DNA from: Ralstonia pickettii
GTDB lineage: Bacteria > Pseudomonadota > Gammaproteobacteria > Burkholderiales > Burkholderiaceae
Assembly: GCF_030582395.1 (NCBI RefSeq)
Contig: NZ_CP104381.1
Location: 2,418,001-2,482,000, forward strand
Length of the DNA: 64,000 nt
Direction of reading: 5' to 3'
The notes beneath the pieces are model-generated. The model did not search any database. It was not told the origin of the DNA and saw nothing but the letters and a program-made list of their open reading frames with translations. Below are positions 56,575-64,000 of the stretch, one piece after another. The position numbers were made by a program, and so were the translations under genes. Every line of letters starts with the position of its first letter. The stretch's first letter is position 1.

Positions 56575-57459
56575 GTGCGTTGGGATGACATGCGCGAAAG
56601 CGACAACGTGGAGGATGAGCGCGCATCCTCGGGCGGCGGCTTTGGCGGCGGCGGCATGCGGCTGGGCATCGGCGGCATCGCAATCGTCGCTGTGGTGGGC
56701 TTGCTGATGGGCAAGAACCCGCTGGAGATCCTCGGCATGGTGATGCAGGTGTCGCAGAATGCACCGACGCAATCCGCGCCGCACAGCCCAGCCCGGCCGA
56801 CCGGGGAAACCGACAACGACCGCAGCAAGCAATTGGTTTCGCACGTGCTCGGCGACACCGAAGACACGTGGACGCAGCTGTTCAAGCAAGCCGGCCGCGC
56901 GTATCAGCCGCCCAAGCTGGTGCTGTTCCGCCAAGGCATCCGCTCGGGCTGCGGCGACGCCACCTCGGCCGTCGGCCCGTTCTATTGCCCGGCTGACACG
57001 AAGGTCTATCTCGACCTCGGCTTCTTCGACGAACTGCGCCGCAAGTTTGGCGCGCCCGGCGACTTTGCCGCCGCCTACGTCGTCGCGCACGAGGTGGGCC
57101 ACCATGTGCAGAATCTGCTAGGCGTGTCGGAAAAGGTCAGCCGCGCGCAGGCCGGCAAATCGCAGGCCGGGGCGAATGCGCTTTCGGTCAAGCTGGAGCT
57201 GCAGGCCGATTGCCTGGCCGGCGTGTGGGGCCATTTCGCGCAGCAACGCGGCCTGCTGGAGCGCGGCGACCTGGAACAGGCGCTGACCGCAGCGCACGCC
57301 ATCGGCGACGACACGCTGCAGCGCAACGCCGGCCGCAGCGTCACGCCCGACGCCTTCACGCACGGCACGTCCGAGCAGCGCATGCACTGGTTCCGCCAGG
57401 GCTTCGACGGCGGCGATATTCGCCAGTGCGACACCTTCCGCGCCGGGGCCGACGCCTGA
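56575..57459 (+). CDS. YpfJ-family zinc metallopeptidase
   Basis: This 294-residue protein starts GTG (MRWDDMRESDNVEDERAS, the family-typical opening) with AAGGAG 7 bases upstream. A Gly-rich stretch precedes one transmembrane helix (about 28-45, IGGIAIVAVVGLLMG). The catalytic HEVGHHVQ (HExxH) lies at about residue 172, with the third ligand in the following QADCLAGVWGHF. It is predicted to be membrane-anchored; the physiological substrate is unknown. It is convergent with an SDR gene. Confidence 0.92.
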   Translation: MRWDDMRESDNVEDERASSGGGFGGGGMRLGIGGIAIVAVVGLLMGKNPLEILGMVMQVSQNAPTQSAPHSPARPTGETDNDRSKQLVSHVLGDTEDTWTQLFKQAGRAYQPPKLVLFRQGIRSGCGDATSAVGPFYCPADTKVYLDLGFFDELRRKFGAPGDFAAAYVVAHEVGHHVQNLLGVSEKVSRAQAGKSQAGANALSVKLELQADCLAGVWGHFAQQRGLLERGDLEQALTAAHAIGDDTLQRNAGRSVTPDAFTHGTSEQRMHWFRQGFDGGDIRQCDTFRAGADA

Positions 57460-57467
57460 TCGCCCAG

Positions 57468-58214
57468 TCAGCGCCCGCCCGCGCAATCCAGCAGCGCGCC
57501 GGTCACGTAAGACGCCGCATCGGAGAGCAGCCAGACGATGGTCTCGGCCACTTCCTGCGGCGTGCCGGGGCGGCCGATCGGCGTGGCGCTGCCCAGGCGC
57601 TGAGCGCGATCGGGCTGGCCGCCTGAGGCGTGGATATCGGTCTCGATCAAACCGGGACGGACCGCATTGACGCGCACGCCATCGCGCCCGAGTTCACGCG
57701 CCAATCCCAGCGTCATGGTGTCGACGGCGCCCTTGGAGGCGGCGTAGTCGACATATTCGTGCGGCGACCCCAGCCGCGACGCTGCCGACGACACGTTCAC
57801 CACTGAACCGCCCACGCCGCCGCGCGACGTCGACAGGCGTCGCGCCGCCTCGCGCGCCACCAGAAAGGCGCCCAGCACGTTGGTCTCGAACATCGTGCGC
57901 AGCCGGTGGGTTGTCATGTCGGCCACGTCCTGGGCCTCGGCGACGATGCCGGCGTTGTTGACCACGCCGTGCAGCGCGCCAAAGCGTCCGGCCGCCGCTT
58001 CGAACAGGGCAATCACATCCTCGTCGCTCGACACATCGCCCTGCACCGCCAGCGCATGGCCGCCGGCCTGCTCGATGAGCCCCACCGTCTCTTCCGCCGC
58101 CTGCCGATTGCCCCGATATTGCAGCGCGACAGTCCACCCGCGTTGCGCACACAGCACCGCCGTGGCGCGACCGATACCCCGGCTCCCGCCGGTAATGACG
58201 ATGGTCTTGGACAT
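57468..58214 (-). CDS. SDR family oxidoreductase
   Basis: This is a 248-residue classical short-chain dehydrogenase. TGGSRGIGRATA (cofactor turn), NNAGIV, the catalytic Ser in VVNVSSAASRLG, YxxxK in YVDYAASKGAVD, and RPGLIETD are all present. It resembles E. coli YgfF-like glucose/3-oxoacyl reductases. The substrate is unknown. It is divergent from the Ada/AlkA gene, with 137 bases between. Confidence 0.9.
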   Translation of the reverse strand: MSKTIVITGGSRGIGRATAVLCAQRGWTVALQYRGNRQAAEETVGLIEQAGGHALAVQGDVSSDEDVIALFEAAAGRFGALHGVVNNAGIVAEAQDVADMTTHRLRTMFETNVLGAFLVAREAARRLSTSRGGVGGSVVNVSSAASRLGSPHEYVDYAASKGAVDTMTLGLARELGRDGVRVNAVRPGLIETDIHASGGQPDRAQRLGSATPIGRPGTPQEVAETIVWLLSDAASYVTGALLDCAGGR

Positions 58215-58351
58215 GCCGTCTCCCGATGTGTTGTTGTGTTCGCAATTGTGCCGAGATGCCGATGTTTTGGCATGGAGGGATGTGTCCGAATCCGACGAAC
58301 TCCTGCGACTCGACAGGGCTAGACTAGCTGCCGGCTTCCCCGATCACCACC

Positions 58352-59827
58352 ATGCATCTCGACCACAACGCCTGCTACCACGCCGTGCAGTCGCGCGATC
58401 GCCGCTTCGACGGCTGGTTCTTCGTCGGTGTGACATCCACCGGCGTATATTGCCGCCCGGTTTGCGCGGTCCGCACGCCGCTGGAGAAGAACTGCCGCTT
58501 CTTCACCACGGCCGCCGCCGCGGAGCGCGCGGGTTTTCGGCCGTGCCTGCGCTGCAGGCCGGAACTGGCACCGGGCCACAGCCTGGCGGAAATGTCGTCC
58601 AACCTTGCACGGGCCGCCGCCCGCATGATCGACGAGGGCTTTCTGCAAGAGCACGACCTGGCCGCACTGGCCGCGGCCGTGGGCGTGACCGACCGCCACC
58701 TGCGCCGCATCTTCCGCGCCGAGTTCGACGTCTCGCCCATCGAATATGCGCAAACCCAGCGTCTGCTGCTCGCCAAACAGCTGCTGACCGATACCGCCAT
58801 GCCCGTCGGCGATGTTGCCTTTGCAGCCGGTTTCGGGAGCGTCCGACGGCTGAACAGCGGCTTTACCGAGCATTACGGCTTTGCTCCTACGCGCCTGCGT
58901 TCGCGCACGACGGCGCCCCGCGCCGAAGACGGCCCCACGCTCATGCTGGGCTACCGGCCGCCGTTTGCTTGGGACGCCTTGCTTGCGTTTCTGCAGGCAC
59001 GTGCAGTCGATGGCGTCGAGGTGGTCGACGCTGACAGCTACGCCCGCACAATTGCCGTCGACTACGGCGGCTTGCGGCACATCGGCTGGCTGCACGCGCG
59101 CAATGTGCCGCAACGCCACGCAGTGGCACTCACTTTGTCGCCCAGCCTGCTGCACGCCATGCCGCCGGTGCTGGCACGCGCGCGGCGGCTGTTCGACCTC
59201 GATTGCCGGCCCGATCTGGTCGATGCGCACCTCGGCACGCTGGCTGCCGAGACGCCCGGCCTGCGCGTGCCGGGCGCCGTGGACGGCTTCGAGATTGCCG
59301 TGCGCGCCATCGCCGGGCAGGTCATTTCGTTGGCGCAGGCGCGGCGCATTCTTTCGCGCATGACTGCCGCGTATGGCGTGCCATTGCAGCAATCGCGCGA
59401 AGGGCTGTTGGCGGCGTTCCCGAGCGCGGCTGCACTGGCGAACATCGACGCGCAGGCGCTGTCCGCGCAGACCGGTCTGCAGGCCAGCCGCGCTGCCGCC
59501 GTCGTCGAACTTGCCCGCGCCATCGACTGCGGCAGGCTGCGGCTCGAACCCCTGGTGCCGCTCGCCCCTACGCTGGCTGCCCTGCAAGCGCTGCCCGGTG
59601 TGGGCGAATGGACTGCGCAATACGTTGCCATGCGGGCGCTGAGCTGGCCGAACGCGTTTCCGCTGGGCGACTACGTCTTGCGCAAACGCCTTGCTGACGC
59701 CGACGGTACGTTGCCCGGGCGCCGCGCCATGATCGAGCGTGCCGAGCCCTGGGCGCCGTGGCGCGCGTATGCCGCCATGCATCTCTGGCACCGCGAAATT
59801 GCGCTCCCCCAACCTGTATCGCATTGA
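58352..59827 (+). CDS. Ada zinc domain-AraC-AlkA fusion (alkylation repair regulator/glycosylase)
   Basis: This is a 491-residue protein with three modules. The N-Ada zinc domain (about 1-80) has FVGVTSTGVYCRPVC and FRPCLRCRPE, supplying the four Cys that sense methyl phosphotriesters. An AraC helix-turn-helix (about 85-185) has VAFAAGFGSVRRLNSGF. The AlkA-type 3-methyladenine DNA glycosylase (about 200-485) has GFEIAVRAIAGQVISLAQA, then LQALPGVGEWTAQYVAMRAL with the helix-hairpin-helix and the catalytic Asp in FPLGDYVLRK. It lacks the C-terminal methyltransferase of E. coli Ada, but ogt follows 13 bases later, so the two together replace Ada and AlkA. Confidence 0.95.
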   Translation: MHLDHNACYHAVQSRDRRFDGWFFVGVTSTGVYCRPVCAVRTPLEKNCRFFTTAAAAERAGFRPCLRCRPELAPGHSLAEMSSNLARAAARMIDEGFLQEHDLAALAAAVGVTDRHLRRIFRAEFDVSPIEYAQTQRLLLAKQLLTDTAMPVGDVAFAAGFGSVRRLNSGFTEHYGFAPTRLRSRTTAPRAEDGPTLMLGYRPPFAWDALLAFLQARAVDGVEVVDADSYARTIAVDYGGLRHIGWLHARNVPQRHAVALTLSPSLLHAMPPVLARARRLFDLDCRPDLVDAHLGTLAAETPGLRVPGAVDGFEIAVRAIAGQVISLAQARRILSRMTAAYGVPLQQSREGLLAAFPSAAALANIDAQALSAQTGLQASRAAAVVELARAIDCGRLRLEPLVPLAPTLAALQALPGVGEWTAQYVAMRALSWPNAFPLGDYVLRKRLADADGTLPGRRAMIERAEPWAPWRAYAAMHLWHREIALPQPVSH

Positions 59828-59840
59828 AGAATCGACCGCC

Positions 59841-60389
59841 ATGTACCGCCATATCTTTGCGTGCCCGCTCGGCGATCTGCTCTTGACCGCCACCGAGACT
59901 CACCTGACCGGCGCATTCTTTCCCGGCCAGAAAACGATTCCGATGAGCGCCGCGCGGATGTCGCCGGGCGCGGACATCCCGATCATCCGCGAGGCGCAGG
60001 CACAATTCACGGCGTACTTTGCCGGCAAGCTGCAGGACTTCGATCTGCCGATGGCGCCTGAGGGCACGCCGTTCCAGCAAGACGTCTGGCACCTGCTGTG
60101 CGACATCGAGTTCGGCAATCGCACCACCTACGGCCAGATCACCGCCCGCCTCGGACTTACCCGCGAGCATGCGCGCGCGGTCGGCACCGCCGTGGGCCGC
60201 AACCCGATCTCGATTGCCATCCCGTGCCACCGCGTGGTAGGCGCCGATGGTGCGCTCACAGGCTATGCCGGCGGGTTGCCACGCAAGGCCGCGCTGCTGC
60301 GGATCGAAGGACACCCCGCGCAGGTTGGCGAACGCCTGCCCATGCCCGGCGACGGCCGGCAAGGCTTGCTGGCGTTGCTGCCTGCATAA
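59841..60389 (+). CDS. ogt: Methylated-DNA-protein cysteine methyltransferase
   Basis: This is a 182-residue suicide enzyme that repairs O6-methylguanine. The C-terminal domain has FQQDVWHLLCDIEFGNRTTYGQI, the Arg finger helix HARAVGTAVGRNPISIAI and the acceptor cysteine in IPCHRVVGADGALTGYAGG. The start MYRHIFACPLG at 59841 fits the family. It is the second gene of the alkylation-repair operon; the EamA gene follows after 58 bases. Confidence 0.95.
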   Translation: MYRHIFACPLGDLLLTATETHLTGAFFPGQKTIPMSAARMSPGADIPIIREAQAQFTAYFAGKLQDFDLPMAPEGTPFQQDVWHLLCDIEFGNRTTYGQITARLGLTREHARAVGTAVGRNPISIAIPCHRVVGADGALTGYAGGLPRKAALLRIEGHPAQVGERLPMPGDGRQGLLALLPA

Positions 60390-60447
60390 AAACCAAATCG
60401 CGCGGACAATGCGCGCACAACATCCCAACAACGATAACGAGACCCCC

Positions 60448-61380
60448 ATGCGCCGCTCCGATGTGCTTGAACTCCTCACCCTCGCTGCCCTGTGGGGCGG
60501 CTCTTTCCTGTTCATGCGCGTTGCCGCGCCGCCCTTCGGACCGGTTGCATTGATCGCGTTGCGGGTGGCCATCGCCTCGTGCTTCCTCGTCCCGACGCTG
60601 GCCTTGCGCGGCGGCATGGGCGCGCTGCGCACGCACTGGCCGCATCTGCTGGCGGTGGGCGTGCTGAATTCGGCCATCCCGTTCTGCCTGTTTGCCTATG
60701 CCGAACTGACACTCACGGCGGGGTTCACCTCGGTGCTCAACGCCGCGGCCCCGCTGTTTGCGGCCATCGTCGCCTTCACCTGGCTGGCTGAGCGGATGTC
60801 GTCGCTGCGCGTGCTGGGATTGGCGATCGGCTTTGTCGGCGTGATCGTGCTGGTCGGCGGGTCGTCTGTCATCGACGCAAAACAGGGCGGCGTGGCCGTG
60901 GCGGCGGCGCTGGCCGCCACCGTGCTGTATGGCGTCGCCAGCAGCTACACCAAGCGTTTCCTGACCGGCGTGCCGCCGCTGGCCGTGGCGACCGGCAGCC
61001 AATTGGCCGCCGCCATCGTACTTGCACCGCTGGCCTACTGGCTGTGGCCGGCGCAAACGCCCACCGGCGGCGTGTGGCTGCACGTCATCGCCCTGGGTAT
61101 TGCATGCACGGGCGTCGCCTACATCCTCTTCTTCCGCCTTGTTGCGCATGTGGGCCCGACGCGCGCGGTGTCGGTCACTTTCCTGATCCCGGTATTCGGT
61201 GTGCTGTGGGGCATCCTGTTCCTGGGCGAGCAACTGACGTTGAACATGGTGATTGGCTGCGCCGTGATCCTGCTGGGGACGTCGCTGTCGACCGGCGTGT
61301 TCGCACCCGGCAAAAAAGCAGCTGCAAATGGCACCACCCCAGCAAGCGATAAAGATTCGCTCTTGCGTTCGGGCCGCTGA
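60448..61380 (+). CDS. EamA/DMT family transporter
   Basis: This is a 310-residue protein with about ten hydrophobic helices in two EamA repeats. It opens LLTLAALWGGSFLFMRVAAP; the first repeat ends LAERMSSLRVLGLAIGFVGV and the second ends FLGEQLTLNMVIGCAVILLG. RhaT/RhtA-like exporters of this family move amino acids or metabolites; the substrate is not known. The C-terminal tail is polar. It lies downstream of ogt on the same strand and may be the last gene of that unit. An upstream in-frame ATG at 60409 is possible. Confidence 0.9.
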   Translation: MRRSDVLELLTLAALWGGSFLFMRVAAPPFGPVALIALRVAIASCFLVPTLALRGGMGALRTHWPHLLAVGVLNSAIPFCLFAYAELTLTAGFTSVLNAAAPLFAAIVAFTWLAERMSSLRVLGLAIGFVGVIVLVGGSSVIDAKQGGVAVAAALAATVLYGVASSYTKRFLTGVPPLAVATGSQLAAAIVLAPLAYWLWPAQTPTGGVWLHVIALGIACTGVAYILFFRLVAHVGPTRAVSVTFLIPVFGVLWGILFLGEQLTLNMVIGCAVILLGTSLSTGVFAPGKKAAANGTTPASDKDSLLRSGR

Positions 61381-61878
61381 ATGGCCAATGAGCGCACCGG
61401 CTGTCCGGGGCGCAATAGCTTGCTCAAAGTCCACTTGAAGCCGACGCTTAATTGCTCGGCTAAATTCATGGGCAATGCCGTTATTTCCTCTCCCCCTCGC
61501 GCATTGCGACGGACTTAATTCCACCATTTGTAATGAATGCCACGCCAGTGCCATCGCTCTGAAATTTATTCAATGGCCTGGGCATTGACTCCGCAGCGAG
61601 TATTAAAAAATCTGCAAAACTGAAGTAGATACCTGAAACATCGACCAATGCGCACTCGATCTTAGCAATCCGATAATCCGATTTGAGAAAATTGCATCAT
61701 CGAAATCGGATATCTCCGCGCGATGCGAAGATTTTCTTTGTTATGCTCGCCCTCGGTCGATGAGGGGCGTGCAAGGGAATGGCGCATTGACTGCAAAACC
61801 GCCAAATTCCCGATTGCCGGCGGGTTCTCCGCTGCACAGCCGACTACGCACGCTCCATCAAATACGTTGGATACGCGC
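61381..61878. other. AT-richer intergenic region before the HipA-like gene
   Basis: This 498-base gap is visibly richer in A/T than the rest of the window, with stretches such as TATTAAAAAATCTGCAAAAC. It has no clear ORF. It contains an inverted repeat at 61676-61711 and presumably the promoter of the HipA-like gene. The shift in composition suggests foreign or regulatory DNA. Confidence 0.55.
61676..61711. promoter_or_regulatory. Inverted repeat ATCCGATTT-N18-AAATCGGAT
   Basis: Nine-base perfect arms lie 18 bases apart, preceded by a further CCGAT (61669-61673). It sits 170-200 bases upstream of the HipA-like start. It could be a protein-binding operator or a hairpin, and the composition is AT-rich. 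No regulator is assigned. Confidence 0.4.
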
Positions 61879-63189
61879 ATGCTGGACGTCTACCTGAACA
61901 AGCATCTGATCGGTCAGCTATCGTGCGGCCGCAGCGGTTGGGCGTTCGAATACGATGCACGCTGGCAGACTTCTTCGCAGGGCTTCGATCTGAGCCCGCA
62001 CCTGCCGCGGGGCGCCGGCATGATCGCCGACACGGCAAAAGCCCAGCCGGTACGCCACTTCTTTGAATACCTGCTGCCGGAAGCGGCGCGCAGCACGCCC
62101 AAGGCGGCGGCCGCGGCGCTAGAACATCTCGCACAAGCAGCGCCGCATCTGGATGGCCCGCTGGCCCTGGTGCCCAGCGGACTCAAGCCATGCAGCGGCC
62201 GCGCCGACGGGCTGTCCGAACGCGATCTGGTGCTGCAGTTCCAGCAAACCGTTGGGCGCCCGCCCCGCAGCACGCCGCTGCGCGCGGCGGAACCTCGCGC
62301 ACGCTACGGCACCGATACCGCAGAAGCTGCGGAAGAAATCAGCCTCCCTTTCCTGGCCTCGAATGGCCTGCCCGTGTCGATGTGGCTGGGCCGGTTTTCC
62401 GCGCCTGCCAATGCCGCGCAGTCGAGCCATTTCGTGCGGTTGGACTTTGGCGAAGGCGCGCACCTTCCGTACGCGACCATCAATCACTGCTGGGCCACGC
62501 TCTTGGGCCGCAGCATCGGGCTGGACACGCCGTTCATCGGCCTGCGTCAGTTTCCGGAAACCGCCGCCGTGGTGCAACGCCTCGATCGCACCTTGCGCTG
62601 CAAGAGCGACGACACCGCGCTGGTGCAGGCCCGCTATGTCGTCTCGGCGGTGCAGTTGCTGGGGCTCTCGCCCAAGTATCGCTTCCTGCCGATCACCGTC
62701 GAGCAGGTCGCGCAATGCGCCAGTCTGTGCGCGGACCCGGCTTCCGCGACGGCCGCGCTGTTCCGTTGGATGGTGTTTTGCCTGTTGATCGGCGGACGCA
62801 ACGCCTCGGCTGGCACGCTGCATTTCCACATCGGTGCGGACGGCATCCGCCTGGCGGCGCACGATCACCTGTTCTGTGCGGCGGTCTACGCCAACGAATG
62901 GAATGCCGATGAACTCTCGCCGGACGCGCAAGCCCGCTATGAGGCCATCGACCAAGACGCGCTGCTCGCCCTGGCCGATCACCTCGGCTACGACGCCAGC
63001 CAGGCGCGCCGCGAGCTGCTGCGTCTGATCAGCATGCTGGCGCCGCAGTCGTCATTCGTGGCGACACATCTCTCGCAGGCGTTGGGACATTCACCGACGC
63101 GCGCAGCGGAGATCGACTTCCTCGCGCGCATCCACCGCCATGTGTCCGAGACGGCACGGCGACTGGGCGGCAAGACGGCGGAAGTCTGA
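61879..63189 (+). CDS. HipA-fold protein lacking kinase catalytic residues
   Basis: This is a 436-residue protein collinear with HipA. It has an N-terminal LDVYLNKHLIGQL and WAFEYDARW...LSPHLP (couple domain), HFFEYLLPE, GPLALVPSG, SSHFVRLDFGEG, ATLLGRSIGLDTPF and VVQRLDR. The kinase centre is altered. Where HipA has TDGHAKNFS (catalytic Asp309), this reads GGRNASAGTLHF, with Asn at about 308 and Ser, Gly and Thr at the His, Lys and Asn positions. The ATP-binding Lys position is Arg (VRLD), and the AGAQEK loop is absent. The Asp of the following metal motif (HDH, about 329) remains. No HipB-like gene is adjacent. The start at 61879 was chosen by homology; the frame is open upstream to 61723. 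Confidence 0.75.
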   Translation: MLDVYLNKHLIGQLSCGRSGWAFEYDARWQTSSQGFDLSPHLPRGAGMIADTAKAQPVRHFFEYLLPEAARSTPKAAAAALEHLAQAAPHLDGPLALVPSGLKPCSGRADGLSERDLVLQFQQTVGRPPRSTPLRAAEPRARYGTDTAEAAEEISLPFLASNGLPVSMWLGRFSAPANAAQSSHFVRLDFGEGAHLPYATINHCWATLLGRSIGLDTPFIGLRQFPETAAVVQRLDRTLRCKSDDTALVQARYVVSAVQLLGLSPKYRFLPITVEQVAQCASLCADPASATAALFRWMVFCLLIGGRNASAGTLHFHIGADGIRLAAHDHLFCAAVYANEWNADELSPDAQARYEAIDQDALLALADHLGYDASQARRELLRLISMLAPQSSFVATHLSQALGHSPTRAAEIDFLARIHRHVSETARRLGGKTAEV

Positions 63190-63219
63190 CGCTGAAACGC
63201 GCGGCCACCACAGGGGTGC

Positions 63220-63495
63220 TTAAAGCGCCGCCAGACTCACCGAGCCGTAGCGGGCGTAACCGTGCGCTGCCAGCGTATCCATGGCCTCGGCTTCGGCGCG
63301 GGCAAATGTCAGCGCAAGCGTATCGGGGCTTCCGGCGCCGCTAGCAAAGGCCTGGTACGCCGCGAATGCCTCGCGCGGTGGCACGCCACTGCGCTCGAGC
63401 ACCCGCTGCGCGGCTTCCAGCGCCGCACGAATCGCCGTCTCCCCGGGCGGGGCATCGCGAAACGCTAGCTGTAGACAGGACGTCGTCGGATTCAT
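63220..63495 (-). CDS. Small conserved-looking hypothetical protein
   Basis: This is a 90-residue, mostly alpha-helical protein (MNPTTSCLQLAFRDAPPGET, then helices IRAALEAAQRVLERSG and AFAAYQAFASG). There is no signal peptide or membrane segment. The start at 63495 was chosen because the 24 residues upstream in the frame look non-coding. It is convergent with the HipA-like gene. No family is recognised. Confidence 0.6.
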   Translation of the reverse strand: MNPTTSCLQLAFRDAPPGETAIRAALEAAQRVLERSGVPPREAFAAYQAFASGAGSPDTLALTFARAEAEAMDTLAAHGYARYGSVSLAAL

Positions 63496-63728
63496 CCGCG
63501 TTTCGATGTTCGATTCACTGGAACAGCACACCTGACCCAGTCTAGGAAAGCGCCTATCGAGTGCCAAGCGTGACGCTCATCCCTGAGCGCGCGTTTCCGT
63601 GCGTCGTCTGGTTCGCAAGGGTCGAATTGGGGATGCCCCCGGTGCACATGCTCTGAATCACGTTGCATAATCGAATCGATTGACCAAGCAACGACTTTGG
63701 CGGCGCCACCACAACGACAGGAGACAAC

Positions 63729-64000
63729 ATGATCACGCCACCCATCCGTTTGAAACGTACTGCGCTCGCCTGGCTGCTGGCCGGTGCTGCCTTGCCGGCA
63801 TTCGCACAGATTCCGTTCAGCCCCGGCGGTGCATCGTCCGCGCCAGCACAGGTTGCACCCGCTGCGGGCGGGATCGACGTGGCGCAGATCAAGCCTGCGG
63901 TGGACGCGGCGGTCAATGCCGAATATGGGCAGCTCGACCTGCTCTACAAAGACATCCACGCGCACCCGGAACTGGCGTTTCAGGAAACGCGCACCGCTGC
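63729..64000 (+). CDS. Exported M20-family amidohydrolase/peptidase (N-terminal part)
   Basis: The first 90 residues are visible. A signal peptide (about 1-24, RTALAWLLAGAALPAFAQ) is followed by a Pro/Ala-rich linker and the start of the M20 fold, LYKDIHAHPELAFQETRTA. That is the near-universal opening of hippurate-hydrolase/aminoacylase-like metallopeptidases. AGGAGA precedes the ATG. The gene runs off the right edge. Confidence 0.88.
   Translation, partial: MITPPIRLKRTALAWLLAGAALPAFAQIPFSPGGASSAPAQVAPAAGGIDVAQIKPAVDAAVNAEYGQLDLLYKDIHAHPELAFQETRTA

Overview
This window reads as chromosomal DNA of a GC-rich betaproteobacterium, most likely a Ralstonia (Burkholderiaceae). The basis is protein style, codon use, and gene order such as fkpB-ispH, radC-rpmB-rpmG, ileS-lspA-coaBC-dut and clpS-clpA. 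I see no rRNA, tRNA, insertion sequence, prophage or CRISPR array. About 90% is protein-coding, with many 4-base ATGA overlaps and strong intrinsic terminators.

Layout. 1-4.3 kb: a partial membrane protein, an SDR epimerase, a CDP-glucoseen-reductase-like flavoprotein, argD behind a leader with an Arg-codon run and a terminator, and a GNAT acetyltransferase. 4.3-9.4 kb (minus): a complete branched-chain amino acid ABC system, livJ-livH-livM-livG-livF. 9.8-17.9 kb: fkpB-ispH, radC, rpmB-rpmG, nadB facing nadA-nadC, and an acyl-CoA desaturase. 18.2-25.4 kb: an MscS channel, purN-rsmB-PLD, and a LuxR response regulator facing a hybrid histidine kinase. 25.4-36.5 kb: ribF-ileS-lspA, a decayed gene, a YdcF-like protein, coaBC-LLM oxidoreductase-dut, and clpS-clpA. 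37-41.5 kb: cold-shock protein, DUF4126 protein, a highly structured non-coding stretch ahead of a small ORF, icd, an orphan sorbitol-dehydrogenase-like small subunit, and a Lys/His/Ala-rich exported peptide. 41.6-46.5 kb: an envelope cluster (lipoprotein phosphoesterase, di-heme peroxidase, DUF192, metallo-beta-lactamase-fold, MliC). 46.5-55.7 kb: accessory region with three LysR regulators, an MFS exporter, DoxX, a cytosolic gamma-glutamyltransferase, a broken MHS transporter and a DapA-like protein. 55.7-61.4 kb: YpfJ peptidase, SDR, an alkylation-repair operon (Ada/AraC/AlkA fusion plus Ogt) and an EamA exporter. 61.4-64 kb: an AT-richer gap, a HipA-fold protein lacking the kinase residues, a small unknown and the start of an M20 peptidase.

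The most notable items are three. The first is a promoter, a near-leaderless Arg-rich leader peptide and a terminator in front of argD. The second is a roughly 215-nt region at 38.3-38.55 kb with six stems, a loop-to-strand pairing and mutually exclusive helices, like a riboswitch or structured RNA. The third is an intact but apparently catalytically dead HipA-like protein with no HipB partner. All calls come from reading sequence only; no database search was possible.
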